A stretch of DNA of 64,000 bases from the NCBI GenBank assembly GCA_013398615.1, contig VZSR01001854.1:13473881-13537880 (forward strand), written 5' to 3'. A program made the translations under genes and the position numbers. A model generated the notes under the pieces. That model was given only the letters and a program-made list of their open reading frames with translations. It was not told the DNA's origin and ran no database searches. Shown here one piece after another: positions 42,101-56,582 of this stretch; the first letter of the stretch is position 1; each line of letters starts with the position of its first letter. Source of the DNA: Brachypodius melanocephalos. Its lineage: Eukaryota > Chordata > Aves > Passeriformes > Pycnonotidae.

Positions 42101-43530
42101 TACTTAATGTCTATAAATTATTTTTCTTCCAATTAAAACTATAACAGTAAAGTAGTAAGAAGTAATAATTTAAATTTACTAATGCTTTTCATGCAGATAC
42201 AACATGACAAGCTTTACACAGTAACATAACTGCACATTTTGTGTACTACAACAGTACCATAAATAAAGGTGTAAGGCAATTAAGCTGCCTTGCCAACAGA
42301 TAACCTAACAGTATTGCTTGCTGGTCACAGGTGACAAACAGCAATATCCACACCCTTCCCAATCCTAACCTTCCCCTTCCTGGCATTCCCTTCCCTTTCC
42401 TCTGCCCTCACTTCGTGTGAATTACAGTAAAACTCCAAGCCCTTTATTGACTTCTCTCTTCTAACTCCTGATACTGAGAACACTTATTGAAATACACCTT
42501 CAACCTGGATTTGTTTTTCCTTTAAAAGTAAGTAGGCATGTTTGCCATTCTGCAGACATTGGTCTAGGACTCAAAGCTGTCCAGGGAAATCTATCATGGT
42601 GCACACACAGTCATGACAGCAGGCGATTGTCAACGCACACTGTGTCCTTTTGGTACATTCAAGACATACATACCCTTAGCAACAACAAACACAAATTTTC
42701 ATTGCTATTATAAGACTGATATAACTCATAAATATTCCCAAAAAAACCCCACTTTTTCATGAAACTAAAAGATGGATATTGGAAAAAAAAAAAAGTCTTT
42801 CTGAGAAAGTTACAGCTCTCTTTCACACGTTGGGAATTGGATGTTACACGTTTTCCTGAGGGGTTCGGGTTTTGGGAGGGAGGGTTAATAGCTTAGATTT
42901 AATATAAAACAAAGTTTGTCACGGTTCATGAATCTACAGCAAAGCAAACACACTGGATTCCACTCAGATCCTAGGAAAGGTCAAGGAATTCTCTTAAAGA
43001 GGTTTAAAGACAAAAGAGGTTAACAATCAAAGCTGAGCAGGACATTAGATACTCATACTAAAGAAAAATGAAAGATCAGAAACCTGTCTCTGTTTTATTT
43101 TAAATTTAGTATCTGCCCAACAGCCAGGTTGTTTGGTTTACATTGTCCAAGGACTTGCCAAGGGTTGAGCTCTGCAGTTCTTTGCAAATGAAACTGTAGA
43201 GTTCCCTCGAACCTAAGTTTCATTATTCAGTACTTCAAAGTAGAGCTACAGTAAAATAAATTTAGAAAATACTTACAGGGAATAGAATGGTATGTTTAGA
43301 ACCAAATCCAGAAGTGATTTTTAATAATAACACAACTTGGCAAATAACAAAGTTAAAAGACAACAAAGACCTCCTGATTTCATTTAAAAATTAACATAGA
43401 TATTAAAAGTTTCAGTACTCTTTATGGTGCGGTGCATGCATGTGACATCTCGTGCCATGGCATTCTTTTTGAAAATGGTGAGCACAGAGTTAAACATATG
43501 TACAGCAGCACCTTTCTGAAGAAACTCTGT

Positions 43531-43620
43531 CAGCAAAATAACAACAATAGCAATAATAATAATAATAATAATAGTACCACAACAACAACACCACAACAAT
43601 AGCAACAACAATAACACCAC
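43531..43620. repeat. Compound AAT/AAC trinucleotide microsatellite
   Basis: About 90 bp of 'aac', 'aat', 'agc' and 'acc' triplets with a pure (aat) core at about 43552-43572 and (aac/cac) flanks. The opposite strand reads as poly-Leu/Ile, which explains the low-complexity open frame there. Confidence 0.9.
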
Positions 43621-46600
43621 AGTTGGAAACTAGCAGATTTGCAATATTAACAGAAGTCTCTGGGTGGCATCAGTACGACAAACTCACTAATCTTATCAGA
43701 AGAAAATTAAAATGTATTTCTGCATGCTAAAGCTATTTTATAATGAAACGTATTTACTCTAAAGATGATACAATAACTCCATCTTCCTGAAGCTGTGTAA
43801 TAATTTCAGACCTAGACTTCTTCCTGTGATACTCAAGTTGCACTGCTCTCCTCTTCAAAGGTGGCGGGACATGTCAGAAGTCTCCCCAGGGATGCGCCAC
43901 GCTGACTGTGTCACATCACCCCTGGTGCCCTGGTGACAGTCCCATTAACCGCAGGGGAATCTATTAACCAAGGTGTCAGGGCTGGCAAGAGGAGATCCAC
44001 CTGCTCACTCATTCAGCACCTCCTGTCTGGGGGTTTATTTGCAGCTTTTGTGTTTGAAGGACACCACTAGGAGTACCTGTAAATGCTCTGCTGTGATGCT
44101 TCGGGCCTCCACAGTCTGTAACCACCTTAACGCCAGAACTGAGAAAAACAAGATTTTCTTCAGCAATTTCTGTGCATCATTGGTATTGATCCAGTGTGAC
44201 TGTCAAGTTCCCATTTTAAAATTACATTGTATTATAAATATATCTGGGAATAATAAATTCACTCAGAACAACTTTAGGTCAACAAGCATTGCTCCGTGTT
44301 GGGAAAATAGGCAAGAAAAATGACATGACAGAGCCTGTTGCAGAAACTTTTATGATTCACTTTTGTCTATACTTTTTTCTTACACTTCCAATCACCAGTT
44401 TTCCTACCTCTTTCACACTGTATTCTCTCCTCACAGAAATGTATTAAACATACCCTTGCTGGTAAGTCACTGACTCACTGCAGATGGAAGGAAAAGAGGT
44501 ACCATAAATCAAGTGAAAAAAGGAAATACATGCCAACACTATTCCACAGGTTCCAACTAAAAAGAGGACTCCATCAAGAAAATTCAGCAAAAGAGCAGCT
44601 GTATTACTTCTAAAACCAATCACAATTCACGCCCTTGCTTACCAGAAAGGGGCTGAGGTCTAGTTTGTAAAAAACATAACTTATTTTTCTAGAACTTATT
44701 CAAGGCATGTGTTACTCAGCATTTGAGTGCAATGACTCCAATTTTTGATCAATAAAGTTTTTTTTAAAAAAGTAAATACTGAGTAGAAAGCAGATATAGT
44801 TACAAACACGTGACTGACAACATAAGGTATCATGTACAGTTTTTTTTCCTCAGGTGAGCTTCTGAAAACACAGCTGCAAACAAACTTCTGGATTAGGCAT
44901 CAGGGTTTGTCTGGTTGTCAAACATTGTAATGGAAAGAAACTTATGCTGCACCTGAACAAACTACTTTGTACACCCTTCAGGCTGCAGTACCATGAAGCT
45001 CCACCACAACTGTGGTGGTTCTATTTATGGTATAAAGTATTTAAACCCATACAAATGCAACTTGTTCTTTATATACTTGTAAAGTCATGCTTTTTTTTTT
45101 ACTTTGAACCAAATTCCTGCTCTAATCTTAGCTTAGTTCTGTTGCAAAACAGGTCAGAGCAGACTTTTCCCAATTGCTTTATTTCTATTGGATGCATTAA
45201 CCATGAAATCATTAAAAGTGCTATTTCTTTTGAGAAAGAAAATCAAAGATATGACAAAAGATTCATAAAACAAACAGAAAAACCCCTCATCAAACAACTA
45301 TAATTAACACAGCAAATATTTTTTCAATTTCTCTTTGAGAAAAGATTCATTCTACGGGTTACCATACTCCAGCAAAAACAATATGCTAAACTATATCCAT
45401 TTCAAAATCTAAGCACAAACATCTGTCCTGCTCTTCTTCCATAGAGCCCATAGTAGAAATCCAGCACTTGGAAGACAGCAGCTCACTGCAAAGCAGAGAA
45501 GGCTTGCCCATTGCAGGCTGCTTTTCCTTTAATTCCAGACATATGCTTTCTATGGCAGTGCTATGTTGGTAGACCTGCTTCCAGGACTATACAGCTCCTC
45601 AGCTTTATGACCCTGACTGTTTATGCAGTCTGCTGAACTGCATCCCCAAGGTGACCGCCTTGTGCTTCATTCCACAGGTCTGGAGAAAACCCCACAGGGA
45701 GATTCTGTAGAGTGCCCCTTGCCTAGGCTGCACATCCAGAGGTGCTGTGGGATGTAAAGCCAGGCACACCCAATACAATTACAGCCCTGGGTCAACAGTC
45801 TGGGTATTCATTAACCCTTTCTGTACCCTCGATTGCTGTCCTCCTTTAGCATGCATTGCAGGGCAGATAAATTCTTATTAATGCATCCTACAACAGTAGA
45901 GCTTAAAGGTAGGGCCAACACTTCATTTTTGTTCCAGAGATGAAGTTAAGTATAAGGAGAAAGAAAATGTCCAAGTAACACAACATACCAGGCACACCAG
46001 GATGAATTAGAAGGCACTCAGAAGGTGCTTTTTCTGTAACTTTTCATACACAAGAAGGAAAAACTACTGTATTGAGAACCTTAGTCAAATAAACAAACAG
46101 GGAGTAAGGAAGTCCCTAACATTTAAACCTCACAGAAATAGACAAATGTTTTCTACAAGTAAAAATACAAATTTGAAAAGACAATCCCAGCACAACTCGC
46201 CAGCCAAATTACTGGTCCAACTTTTACTAGAACATAGTTGGCATGTCCACTTTCTCATAGATAAGGTACAAACATCCAAGTGTCAGGCCTAAGGAGAATC
46301 ATGATGTAAATAGATCTAATGGTCTGTGCTACCAGAAGGCTCTAACAATCTCAATGGAGTACACCAGAAGCAGGCTGAACACAACATATGAGGAGAAGAG
46401 CACTAGTTCAACAACAAAAAGACATAATCACCCAACACCATTTAATGCTCTTCTGTAAAGTGAAAGGATTAGGACAGATGGATCTGTTACAGTACTCAGT
46501 ATTGTACTTCAATGAAAAAGACATTTCACTTGCAATACAGAACTCATTGACACCAGGGCTGTGTACAGAATTAAGAGTATGTGGATGGACATCATAACTG

Positions 46601-48823
46601 GGACATGAGAGAATATATGTTTTTATGTTTAGCCAAGCCCTTATTTTTAATAAAACTGAAAATTCAAAATAGTTCTTATAGAAATGATAAATATGTTTTA
46701 ATCTGAATAATGCATTGAAAAATATACACATTCTGGTAATTAATGATTAGACAGTAGGCACTCTACAGTTTCAAAAAAGGTGTCCAGGAAGATACAAGAA
46801 AACAAAACATCACTTCTTGCCTTCCAGGAAAAAAAAAAATTGTCTAGGCAGGGTTATTTAATACAATCCAGTCCACCATAAGGGAAAAGATGAAGTTACA
46901 AAGTTGCCCAGAATGATTAAATCAGCAACCACAAACTGAAAAATTCCTCTTTTAAGTTTTACCACACTACATTTGGTTCTCCTTTGGAAACATGAAAACA
47001 TGTCAGATCTCCATCTGCAGTTCAGAGCTCTTCTTTGCTTATAAGGAGGGGGAAGAAAAAATGGAAGAAAAAAAGAACCAACAAAAAGACAAAGCAACTT
47101 CAAAACTACAGATCCCTTTCAAGATACAGTATTCTGGAGGTCTCTAGATCCCATAAATAAGCCAGCTGTCTTCCTTATGCTAACCAATAAAAGTTCATAC
47201 AGTCCTGAAGCTTGTTTTTCCATACAAAGAGAACTGCAGAAGCCAAGAAATAAATATCTAGTCTTATCTAGAAGCTCTGCTAGCCCCTAGCACTCCTCTC
47301 CACTTCAAATCATTTGTAATAAAACAAATCCCAAGACCATAAACCTCCTGATATTCTCCAGAAAGTTCACCACCTGTTTACTGCACATTCATTTTATCAA
47401 CAGCTATTCCAGCTTCAGACAATTTTGGAGGTAATGAGGCAGGGCTGTAAGTAATTTATTATCAATGGGGAAAAGAGAAAATTAAGCATACTTCCTACCA
47501 AGTAGGTTTCTTGAGTTCAACTGCATGAAAACTTGAACTTTTTTCTTAAGCCTACAGTAAACTTACTTCCTTCTACCCAACTCCTCTCATTTTCCAGTGA
47601 TTCTGTCAGTAGGCACAAAGTGGCTGCCCCAGCCACCTCTACTCGTCTCCAGGCAGGGCAGATGCAGTCAGCAGTTACCCTGCCCCGTTCCCTCACCTGC
47701 TCTTACAATCCTCTCTAACCTTCAAGGTCTAAAATCCAGCCTGCATTCCTATTTTCTCTGCTCTGTCAGAGCTCCCCCAGCTAGAAGTACATATTGCTGC
47801 ATTCTTATGTGTGTGCATATGTCTATTACTGAGATAATTAAAGGGAATTTGGGTTCTGACTGTCTGTGCCCTCAGGGAAGAGACAGGAACATCTGCTGCA
47901 ATGCCTACTTTTTTCTTATTTTTCTGAACAAGGGTTTGAAATTGTTTATGCTTCATTGTTCAAACACACATATTGCATACAAATATAAGAAAGGGAAAAA
48001 AGACTGAACTCCCACCTAGATGAAAGTGGTTTCAATGCTACCAGCACAGTCAAAAACCACTGACTTCACAGCTCATCCAGCACAGAGCCCTAATGCTCTT
48101 CCCAGGGAGAGCAGCTACTCCTTACAGTTATCACCTCTGGTCCCTGTGCTGCTGCTGCCAATCTTCCTGAATGTGATGGAGGGACAGATTGACCACGGAA
48201 AACATTTGACATCCTCAGTCACGCACTCTCTTCAGAGGGGTCTAATCTTTTTTTCACATTTTAACGCCTACACGCTGGCTTTGGCAGCCAGCCAAAGAAT
48301 TCATTTTGAAGGAAATCATGTTGTATAGTTATGAGAAATCATTATTTAGTCTCAAGACGGAGTCTTGTAAAGAAATCTGCTCAATTTTAATACATGTAGG
48401 GAGCAGAAACAAAAAGCACACTGCCCATAGAGAGTTATGCACTGTTATTTTTGTTGGAAATATCAATGCTTCAATTAGCAAGGCCTCTTTTGCTAGAACT
48501 GACCATCCTGCAATGAGGCATTCTTACTTATTGTTGGCATATGAACATAATAAACTTTTTTATTTATATTGTCTCAGCAAAATAAAATTTCTTGATCCTA
48601 TCAATTCTGTCCAAAACTGTACCTCACAAAATACAAATCTGATGACACTTCATAAAGACATACAAAACCCAACAAACTCAGACATATTGTAAAACAAAGG
48701 GTATATTGAGCAAAGCCTGATACTAATCTTTTTAAGAGTTTGAAGCTAGGACTTCAAAGAGGAATATGTTCCCCACCTCCTCCACTCACCCACCACAAGA
48801 ACAAGAAGATGCCCCAAAGCCAA

Positions 48824-48861
48824 GAAAAAGAAAGCAAAAAGAAAGCAAAAAGAAAGCAAAG

Positions 48862-48892
<31 letters not shown>
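48824..48892. repeat. A-rich tract: three 10-bp units plus A31
   Basis: Three copies of 'aaagaaagca'-type units grade into an uninterrupted run of 31 A (48862-48892). Such tracts are length-unstable and error-prone in assembly. No poly(A)-tailed retroposon is recognisable on its left side. Confidence 0.85.
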
Positions 48893-48896
<4 letters not shown>

Positions 48897-49732
48897 CACA
48901 ACACTACAATCAACACTTCTCTTTGTAGAACTTACTTTTGCTCTAAAAGGCACTGTTAAACTCCAGAGTTTTGCCACTATTAACAACTACTTTGGTAGAT
49001 TTACTGTAGAGCTGTAAAACGGTCAGGTCCTAATTCTCAGATATGGTAGAAAAGAGCCATAAACCCATCAAAACAAAATCTGAAGTGAGCACTGGAAATG
49101 GAAAGACAAGCTTCTGACAAGTCAAAGTTTGGTCCAACCTGAATATGACAAATTGTCGTGTAACAAATAAGTATCTACCACGTTCAGCCACACAAAACCA
49201 GCTGCCCTCCAGTGTCCTAAAGTCTTGTCAACAGCAGACAAGCACTTCCACAGAAGAAAGGGAAGAAAGCATGTGGAAAAAAAAAAACCACTTTGAAAAA
49301 GCACTGACTGTGGTTCTCTATTTCCACCCAATCTATCTAACAAACAGAATGTATCTTGGTAAGGTTATTTAAGAAATTAGGAAGAAAACAAAAGAATTAA
49401 GTAACATTTTTTCTCCCCAGTTCTTAATATTCTTGAAACTTCAGACCTCGAAGCAAGGCCAAAGGATGGGCCAGGGTTTCCCCAATCTCTCAGCCAAAGT
49501 GATAGGCAGCAGAAGGTGACATTCAGTGACAGGCAGTAAAGGCAGCAGGTGCCATCAAGTGACAGCAATACAGGCCCCATAAACACCACACAGGATCTGG
49601 AAGGGAAGATTGCTGGAATGAGCCATTCCAGTAACTGTGCCACTACCAAGTATGAAAACAAAGTTGCCCAGGACCAGATGGCCAGTAACTGCAATTGTTG
49701 ACATCTCTTCTGAACCAGCAGTCTAAGTTACT

Positions 49733-50110
49733 TAGAATTATAGAATGGTTTGGGTTGGAAAATATCACTAAGATTATCGAGACCAGCTGTTAAGCCAGCA
49801 CTGCTAAGTTCACCACTAAACCAACTCCCCAGGCACCACATCTCCATGTGTCTTGAACACATCCAGATATGGTGACTCCACCACCTCCCTGGGCAGCCTG
49901 GCTCAATGCTAAGCAATGCTTTCAATGAAAAAGTTTCTCCTAACATCCAATATAAGTCTTCCCTGGCACAACTTGAGGCAGCTTCCTCTTGTCCCACCAC
50001 TTGTTACTTGGGAGAAGAGACCAACACACACCTTGCTACAATCTCCTGTCAGTAGCTGTAGAGCATGATAAGGTCACACCTGAGCCCCCTTTTCTCCAGT
50101 CTTTTCTTAT
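49733..50110 (-). mobile_element. CR1 LINE 3' end
   Basis: The plus strand carries the reverse complement of a CR1 tail: 'agaatggtttgggttggaaa', 'ccaccacctccctgggcagc', 'cctaacatccaatataag', then 'aggtcacacctgagcccc' and 'cttttctccagtctt'. It is 5'-truncated at about 50110 and diverged, with the terminal octamer repeat reduced to 'gaattatag'. It is in the sense orientation relative to SEMA5A. Confidence 0.9.
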
Positions 50111-52106
50111 GAAAAGAATTAATATCTATCTGGTGGAGGAAAAAAATGAAACAGAAAAAAATCAGAGCAATATTGTGCTCCCTCTTTCTTTAAGAACACA
50201 CATACAAAAAATTTGATAGAACTTCATCTGCATATGAGCTCTATTTCTTGACTGCTGATCTGTTTCTTTAACATACCACAGTTTGGATGGTTTACAATCT
50301 TTTAGCAAAAATACAGCTCTTTTGGAGAAGAAAAAAAAAGGGAACAAAAAAATACAGATTTTAAGTCCATCTGCCCACTTTGTATAGACAGTAGAATGCG
50401 GCAGGAGCGTTTCCCTCACTTTGCTGCTTTGTTAACAACCAGAGAACTGCACATGCTCTAAAGAGCCACATTGGGGCCATAAGGAAAAAATCACACATGG
50501 AAAGGCTTATAAGACATGTCTGCACAGCTCACTAGCCATTGTAGCCACTGCTAATTTTATATTACTGAAATTTATGAAAATTATTAGCATTCCATGAAGG
50601 TCCAGCACTTGACTGGGATGCCAAAATAATTGTGAATTGATTCGTGCTTTGAAACATGATCACTTTCAGGGGGAAAAAAACCAGCTGGTATATGCAAGTC
50701 CTTTGCTTAGAGAATTCAGCCCCTGCCATTCCCTCCCATTCTATGGGAATGGACATGAATGACACTGGGTAATTCAGGGAAATATAGGAGGAAAATAGCC
50801 TTTCATCTCCAAAGATTTTTTTTTTAATTAACAGTAGAGTTGAGGGTTGCTCTTCCCCATCAGAAACTTAATCTCCTGTACAAAAAAAAGTAAAGGCAAA
50901 GCTGATTCAATACAAAAAATACAAAACTGGTAAAGGAATTATTTTCCTTTTTAAGAGGGGCTGGCTCTTGCAAGGTAGCACAAACAATCTCGTAATCCTC
51001 TCATCTAGACAAAGCAAAGTTGTAACATCTGGCAATCAACATTTCTTCACTGATGAATCATGTTCATTTAAAGAAAAACCCAAAAGATGATAGGGAACAG
51101 AAAGCAATACACCTTAATCCCACTGCAAATGCTGGCAGATCATCTTCGAAATTTATTTATTTATTTATGAAAAATTAGAAAGAAAAAGGTAACAATTAAA
51201 ACTCTTAGTAGACTACTATTAGTTCAAAAGAAAACTTGCAACAAGGTTAGGAGAAAGAGAAGAATACAAACGAAAACAAGTTCATATGCTATTTATTCTC
51301 CTTCACTCAGCCCACATATTATTTCCTCTTGGCACATGTTAAGTGCAAGCACTCCATACACAAACCACAGGATAAAACAAGCAGAGCAATGTACTGAGTC
51401 TATATTACTTAGACAAACATAAAGTGAGGGAATTCTGTGGTGGTCAGACAATAAGGTTAAGAAAATATATTTCTTAGGATTCTCTAACCAAGGAATCAAA
51501 AATAGCTATGCTATTTTTCTTTTCTGGTTAACCTCAAGTTGAAATGAAGGGTTTAAGTTCATTTCTTCTACGGATTGAGACATGCTATTTTTAAGCATGT
51601 TTATTCAACAGATAACTTTGTTACAGCACAGTATGTATTTAAAATATCACTAAATATAGCTTCTAAAATTATGTAAATTGAAGTTTTTTCGTGGAGACAG
51701 CACAGCTTTAAATTCTGATTATTTTATGGGAGCCTAGAAGAATGAGACTTGCCCCAGAACAAATGATCTCTACTATTCTCCCAGTACCAATTAAGTCAAG
51801 TTCACAACTGCACTTTATTTTTTATAAAAAAGCCAAAGAAATTCAACTTTATGCAGGTAAACTGCAAGATAGTAAATACTTAAAGTTTCACACCCGAAAC
51901 TGGATTTGGGTAAATTTTTTCTCCAGCTCACTCACATGCTGCTAAGCAGTTGTGATCAGTTCTACCTCACGGATAGAGTCTGTCTACAGAACGAGTCTTC
52001 AGCTGAGTTTTGAAAGGTCCGATGCTTCAAAGTTTGGCAAATGTGTATGTCTGGGGAAACTGTAACTACTTTTATCCTTTTTGTTGATTGTTTCCATTTT
52101 GGGGTG

Positions 52107-52160
52107 TTTTTTTTGGTTTTTTGGTTTTTTGTTTTTTTGTTTTTTTTTTTTTTTTCTTTT
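52107..52160. repeat. T-rich low-complexity tract
   Basis: About 54 bp of T runs broken by G pairs ('ttggttttttgg') and ending in a T run of at least 15. It has no further structure. Confidence 0.8.
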
Positions 52161-55100
52161 GAATATACAATCTAATAAAAGGTCAGGTCCACAGGGATCT
52201 ACCACAAAGGTCCTGTAGAGCAGGTGGACTATGAAATGATGGACATATTTAGACAAATACTACACCACTCAATTGTCTTGCTTTGGAGTTGTTTGGGTTT
52301 TTTTTTGCTTAAGAATAGTTCAATCTTTATAAAGTATCATTATTTCTCATAGAGCAAATGTGGTTTTTACAGCATTTTCTAACTGTTCAGGTTAAACACT
52401 ATACTATAATGCCTTTACTATAATAAGAGAATGGTTTTTTCCAAGTAGCTGACACTCAGTAGACCCTAATGCACTTACAGAGCTAACATTTCATATCTGC
52501 ATGCAAATGAAAGTATATCCAAATAAAATAAAATTTAATAGAAATAAAATTTGTAAGACTAATTTTAATGAGTAGCTCATTTAAGCTGTTTTTCTGCTTT
52601 AACTCTGAGGCTACTTCAAGAATAATTTCCTTTTTTTTACATTGTAAACATTTGGAAAGGTATGTAAAAATCAAGGATCTCACACTGAGTCTCTGTGTAT
52701 CTATTCCATAATCTGCACTTTCTTTCCCTTTACTCAGTTCTAAATTACACTTGATTTATATATCCTTGACTCCAAATATTGGAACTAGTATATCTGATGA
52801 ATTCTTAGCATATGCAGACAAAATTTTTTAAAACATTTTATTAAGCCTGCATTTTAACAGATTAACACGTTTGCACTTCTAGAAGCAGATTCCTTCTTAG
52901 AGAGAGACAGAGAAAGGAACTTCAAATAGGGTCCATGCACCATCCATCAGTTTTACCACATGAAACACTGAACCTCACACTGCTGGGCTGATCCTGTCAA
53001 TTCCCCAAATACTTAGAGGTCTACTTTATGTAAATCTGTTCTCTGTGATAATTCCTAACAACTTTAAATAATGATAAAAGGAAATTTTCAGCTTCCAAGG
53101 AAGATACAAAGTGCCTTATTCTAGTTGAAGGAAGCTCTATGACAAGAAATTTTAGAGCTGCCAATATTTTCTGATCTATAGAACGACTTTCTTATTTATA
53201 GATTCTGGGAGAACAAAAAGGTGCATTATGCAGTCCTAACATTAATTATGCTGATAAACAAATTACAACATGGTTATTAACACTGTGTATTAGACACATA
53301 AAATGAAATCTTTGAGATCATGTAAAAAATCTTTTCAAAGTGTGTGCATCTCCTGCTATTGCATCTTCTTTTTCCTCTTCCACCAGCAAAGAAAGTACTT
53401 GAGCAAAAGTTCTTATCTGGTGAGTGAAATTCTTGCCATTTGCTATCAGAAGATATATCACAGTCTTCAACTAAAACTAGCTGGAAAAATCAGTGCTAGA
53501 AATAGTGTATGCATCTCTACACAAGATATCTTGACAGAATCATCACCTAAGTGAGCAATTTTTGATGGGCAGTGGGAAAGAAAGCAAGCTCTTTCAGGAA
53601 ATATACTCCCCTTCCATATTTCACTGTGACAACTCCTGGGGACTATTTTGTCTTTTTATTAGTTTTTTTGCAGCTGTTCATCCACACGCTACACCAGACT
53701 CTCACTCCATTAGTTTTATTTAATAGTTTATACTTCATCTACCATACCTCGCAAAGGAAGACAAATCAAATAAGTACATTGCTACTTTGGCATACCAGAA
53801 ACTACAAAAACTTTTTTTTAAAAAAGGCTTTGATTAATTATAAATAAAATAAAAGTGTTGATATCTCTGTATAGTTAGTACTGAGTTTATAAGCTTTAAA
53901 GTACCTACCACTCAATAGCACTCAGCCTTGGCTGATGTTCTGCATCCCACACAGTATTTAGCTCTGCTGGATCTAATACTGTTACAAGATGACTTTACAG
54001 ACTGGGGCATTAATGCAGCACTCAAAGGGATTTTAACTGTTACAAATTGATTTCTCAACTCAACCTTGGCCAAGCAGCACTAACGACGACATCAATAGAT
54101 ACAGAGAGCAGCATTTTCCTATAGGGGTCCATGAAATCAGCAAATGTCACAGGAAGAATATGGATATCAGTAAGGTGGCTGGCTGGAACATGCCAACTCC
54201 TATGGCAAGACTCATTCAGAGAGTGGCTTCTCACACACATCTCTCTTCTTTTATTCTGATACCCCAATTAATCCATTCCTAACATAGAGATTCAAAGACA
54301 AACCTCTCAGGCACTTTTTCCTGGGGTCTCAAAACTTCTGTTTCCCATTAACTGGCAGTCCTGCAATGAACTAAGAGTCAAATGCTGTGTGCCCACACAA
54401 ATTAGGTTACCCAGCTGTCATCTGCTGTATCCTGCATTGAAAATGTGTTTCTGCATGTACTTTCTAATAGTTACTACGGAATCCCAACAGATTATTTATC
54501 ATGTGAAGTACGAACTACAGCTTGTCAGAATATTTTTCAAGAGATGTCAGTTCATAAAGGCTATGATATGTCATTGATGTGTACTAATTAATGGTATTTT
54601 TACAATCAAGGTCAAGAGGGAGTCTGGCATTAAAATCTTACCAGATCTCATATTGAGGATCTGACCAAAGATGTTTCTATGTAATTACATGTCCCACATA
54701 CATTTACAATAAAAATAAAATGGGGGTTTTTGGGTAAACTCTAATTGTGACACTATATTTGGCTGTATCAAAAGATGCAACTGCAACAATATGGCCTCCA
54801 TCCCCAAAAAGCCTTAGCACAGTGACTTAGAACTGAAAGGACATCACTAGAAATTAAATACGACAGAGAACAAGAGAGCTCTAGAAGGCAGGATCAGTCT
54901 AAATTCAAGAAACCCTCCTAAACATTGGGATAATTAGATTCATAAAACAGCACATTTTTAATCAACTCCTAGAACACAGCACTGCTAATGAGTCTCAATT
55001 ATTTTGTTTTACCATTGCATATACCAAATCAAAAAGTACATACAGTGATCTCTTAAGTTTGTGAAATTAAGAAGCCAAGTGCCAAAATTTTAACCGTGCT

Positions 55101-55384
55101 ACTTTAATTACTTTAATTTAGAATATTGTGTATGCATGTTCTGATAAAAAATAGCATTTTAAACTAAATTGCACACACAATATGAATGCTAAGGAAACCA
55201 GGTATTTCATCAGAATAACTCATACTACTTAGCCCATCAATAAGTGAGTGAAAAAGGTCCCTTCTTCACAATACACTGGTGGTTTGCTGTTCTGAGGTAG
55301 AGAGTTCTTTCTCCAGTGTATTGAAGAACAGGACAGCTGGTACCATTACTATTATCAAACCATTAAAGTGCCAGAATAAAATAC

Positions 55385-55451
55385 TTTCTCTAAGTTTATG
55401 AAAAGAATGGAAACATAAAGTTTTCTCTAAGTTTATGAAAAGAATAGAAAC
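55385..55451. repeat. 37-bp tandem duplication
   Basis: 'tttctctaagtttatgaaaa' plus 'gaatggaaac' occurs at 55385 and again 37 bp later with one substitution (atgg/atag). It is a local duplication in intron sequence. Confidence 0.9.
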
Positions 55452-55799
55452 AAATATTTTTCCAATTAAAATTCAATAAATTCTTATTCATTGGAACAAA
55501 AAACTTACACATGTGCTATCTTAGAGAAACAGGAGGAATGCAGTGTGTAATATAATACATCTTAATCCCTACATCCTCATAACTAGAAACTATTTGGAAC
55601 TCATTCTAAGTTGTGACTCTAATGGAAAAATCTCGATTCAAATAAACAAAAAAAGTGAAATAAGTTATTAACTGCCTTAGGTTTTTACAGAAAACATCCT
55701 CCAAGTATTCTTTGCTTTGTTCCAACTGTCCCTCAGCATTCCACCCCAATACCCAAGATGATAACCACATGTATGAAGAGACTGTCCTGGTGAAGGAAG

Positions 55800-56420
55800 G
55801 AACTCATGGCACAGATCCAATGCAAAAAGGGTTGTATCAGGCATTAGCAGGGACAAGGAGGAATTTAGAAAGACCATATGGGCATGCAGGGATTACATCA
55901 GGTTAAACAAAGTTCAGTGAGAGTTTCAATTTGCACGGAATGTCAAGAGCAACACGAACAGCTTCTACTGCTCCAATAATGACCTAGTGGCAGCAGAAAT
56001 GGATGCTGCTAAGGGACTCAATACCACCACTAAGGTATCAAAGGCATCTGTTGTTTAGCAGAAGGGGTTCAAGAACTACCTTTTGGAGAGTAAATGTTTA
56101 ATACCCCTTACTTCACCTGAGCCAGCAACAAGTGAAATAACACAAGGGTTGATCCTGGCACCCATCCTGTTTAATGCCTTAATCAAGAAGGGGAAGCAAT
56201 AGAACGAAGTCTGTAAAGTTTGCAGATAGCAGCAAATTCAGAGAACCAGCTGATAAGCTTGAGGGCAGGGCTGCCACCCAGAGAGGCCTAGTCAGGGTGA
56301 AGGAAGGGGATAAGAGCAACTCCATGAAATTAAGTGCACAAATGTAGAATTGTGCACTTGGAAAGGAGTAACTCCGTGCAACAGTACAGACTGGTCTTAA
56401 TCACAAAGGACAATGAATCA
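55800..56420 (+). mobile_element. CR1 LINE fragment (ORF2 linker plus RT/3' part)
   Basis: The sequence runs 'aatgtcaagagcaacac' and 'agcttctactgctcc' (CR1 linker before RT), then, after an internal deletion, 'aagggttgatcctggcaccc', 'atcctgtttaatgcctt', 'gtttgcagatagcagc' (catalytic-site region equivalent) and 'aattgtgcacttggaaagga'. The frame is broken throughout. It is antisense to SEMA5A and the boundaries are approximate. Confidence 0.75.
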
Positions 56421-56582
56421 CCCACCTTTAACTGATACACACAGCAACAAATGCTGAAGAAAATTTGAAAGCCTAGTTGTATTTAACCTGCATAGAATAC
56501 AGCCCAGATTTTTATGTAACTGCACTGAATGCACCTTTTTTCCCCATACCATTCTACATTAAAAGCAGAGGTTTCCATGAAG

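Noticed and set aside
43384..43620. Leu/Ile-rich minus-strand frame resembling a membrane peptide
   Set aside because: It is the translation of the AAT/AAC microsatellite.
48766..49017. Lys-rich plus-strand frame resembling a basic tail
   Set aside because: It is the translation of the A-rich repeat at 48824-48892.
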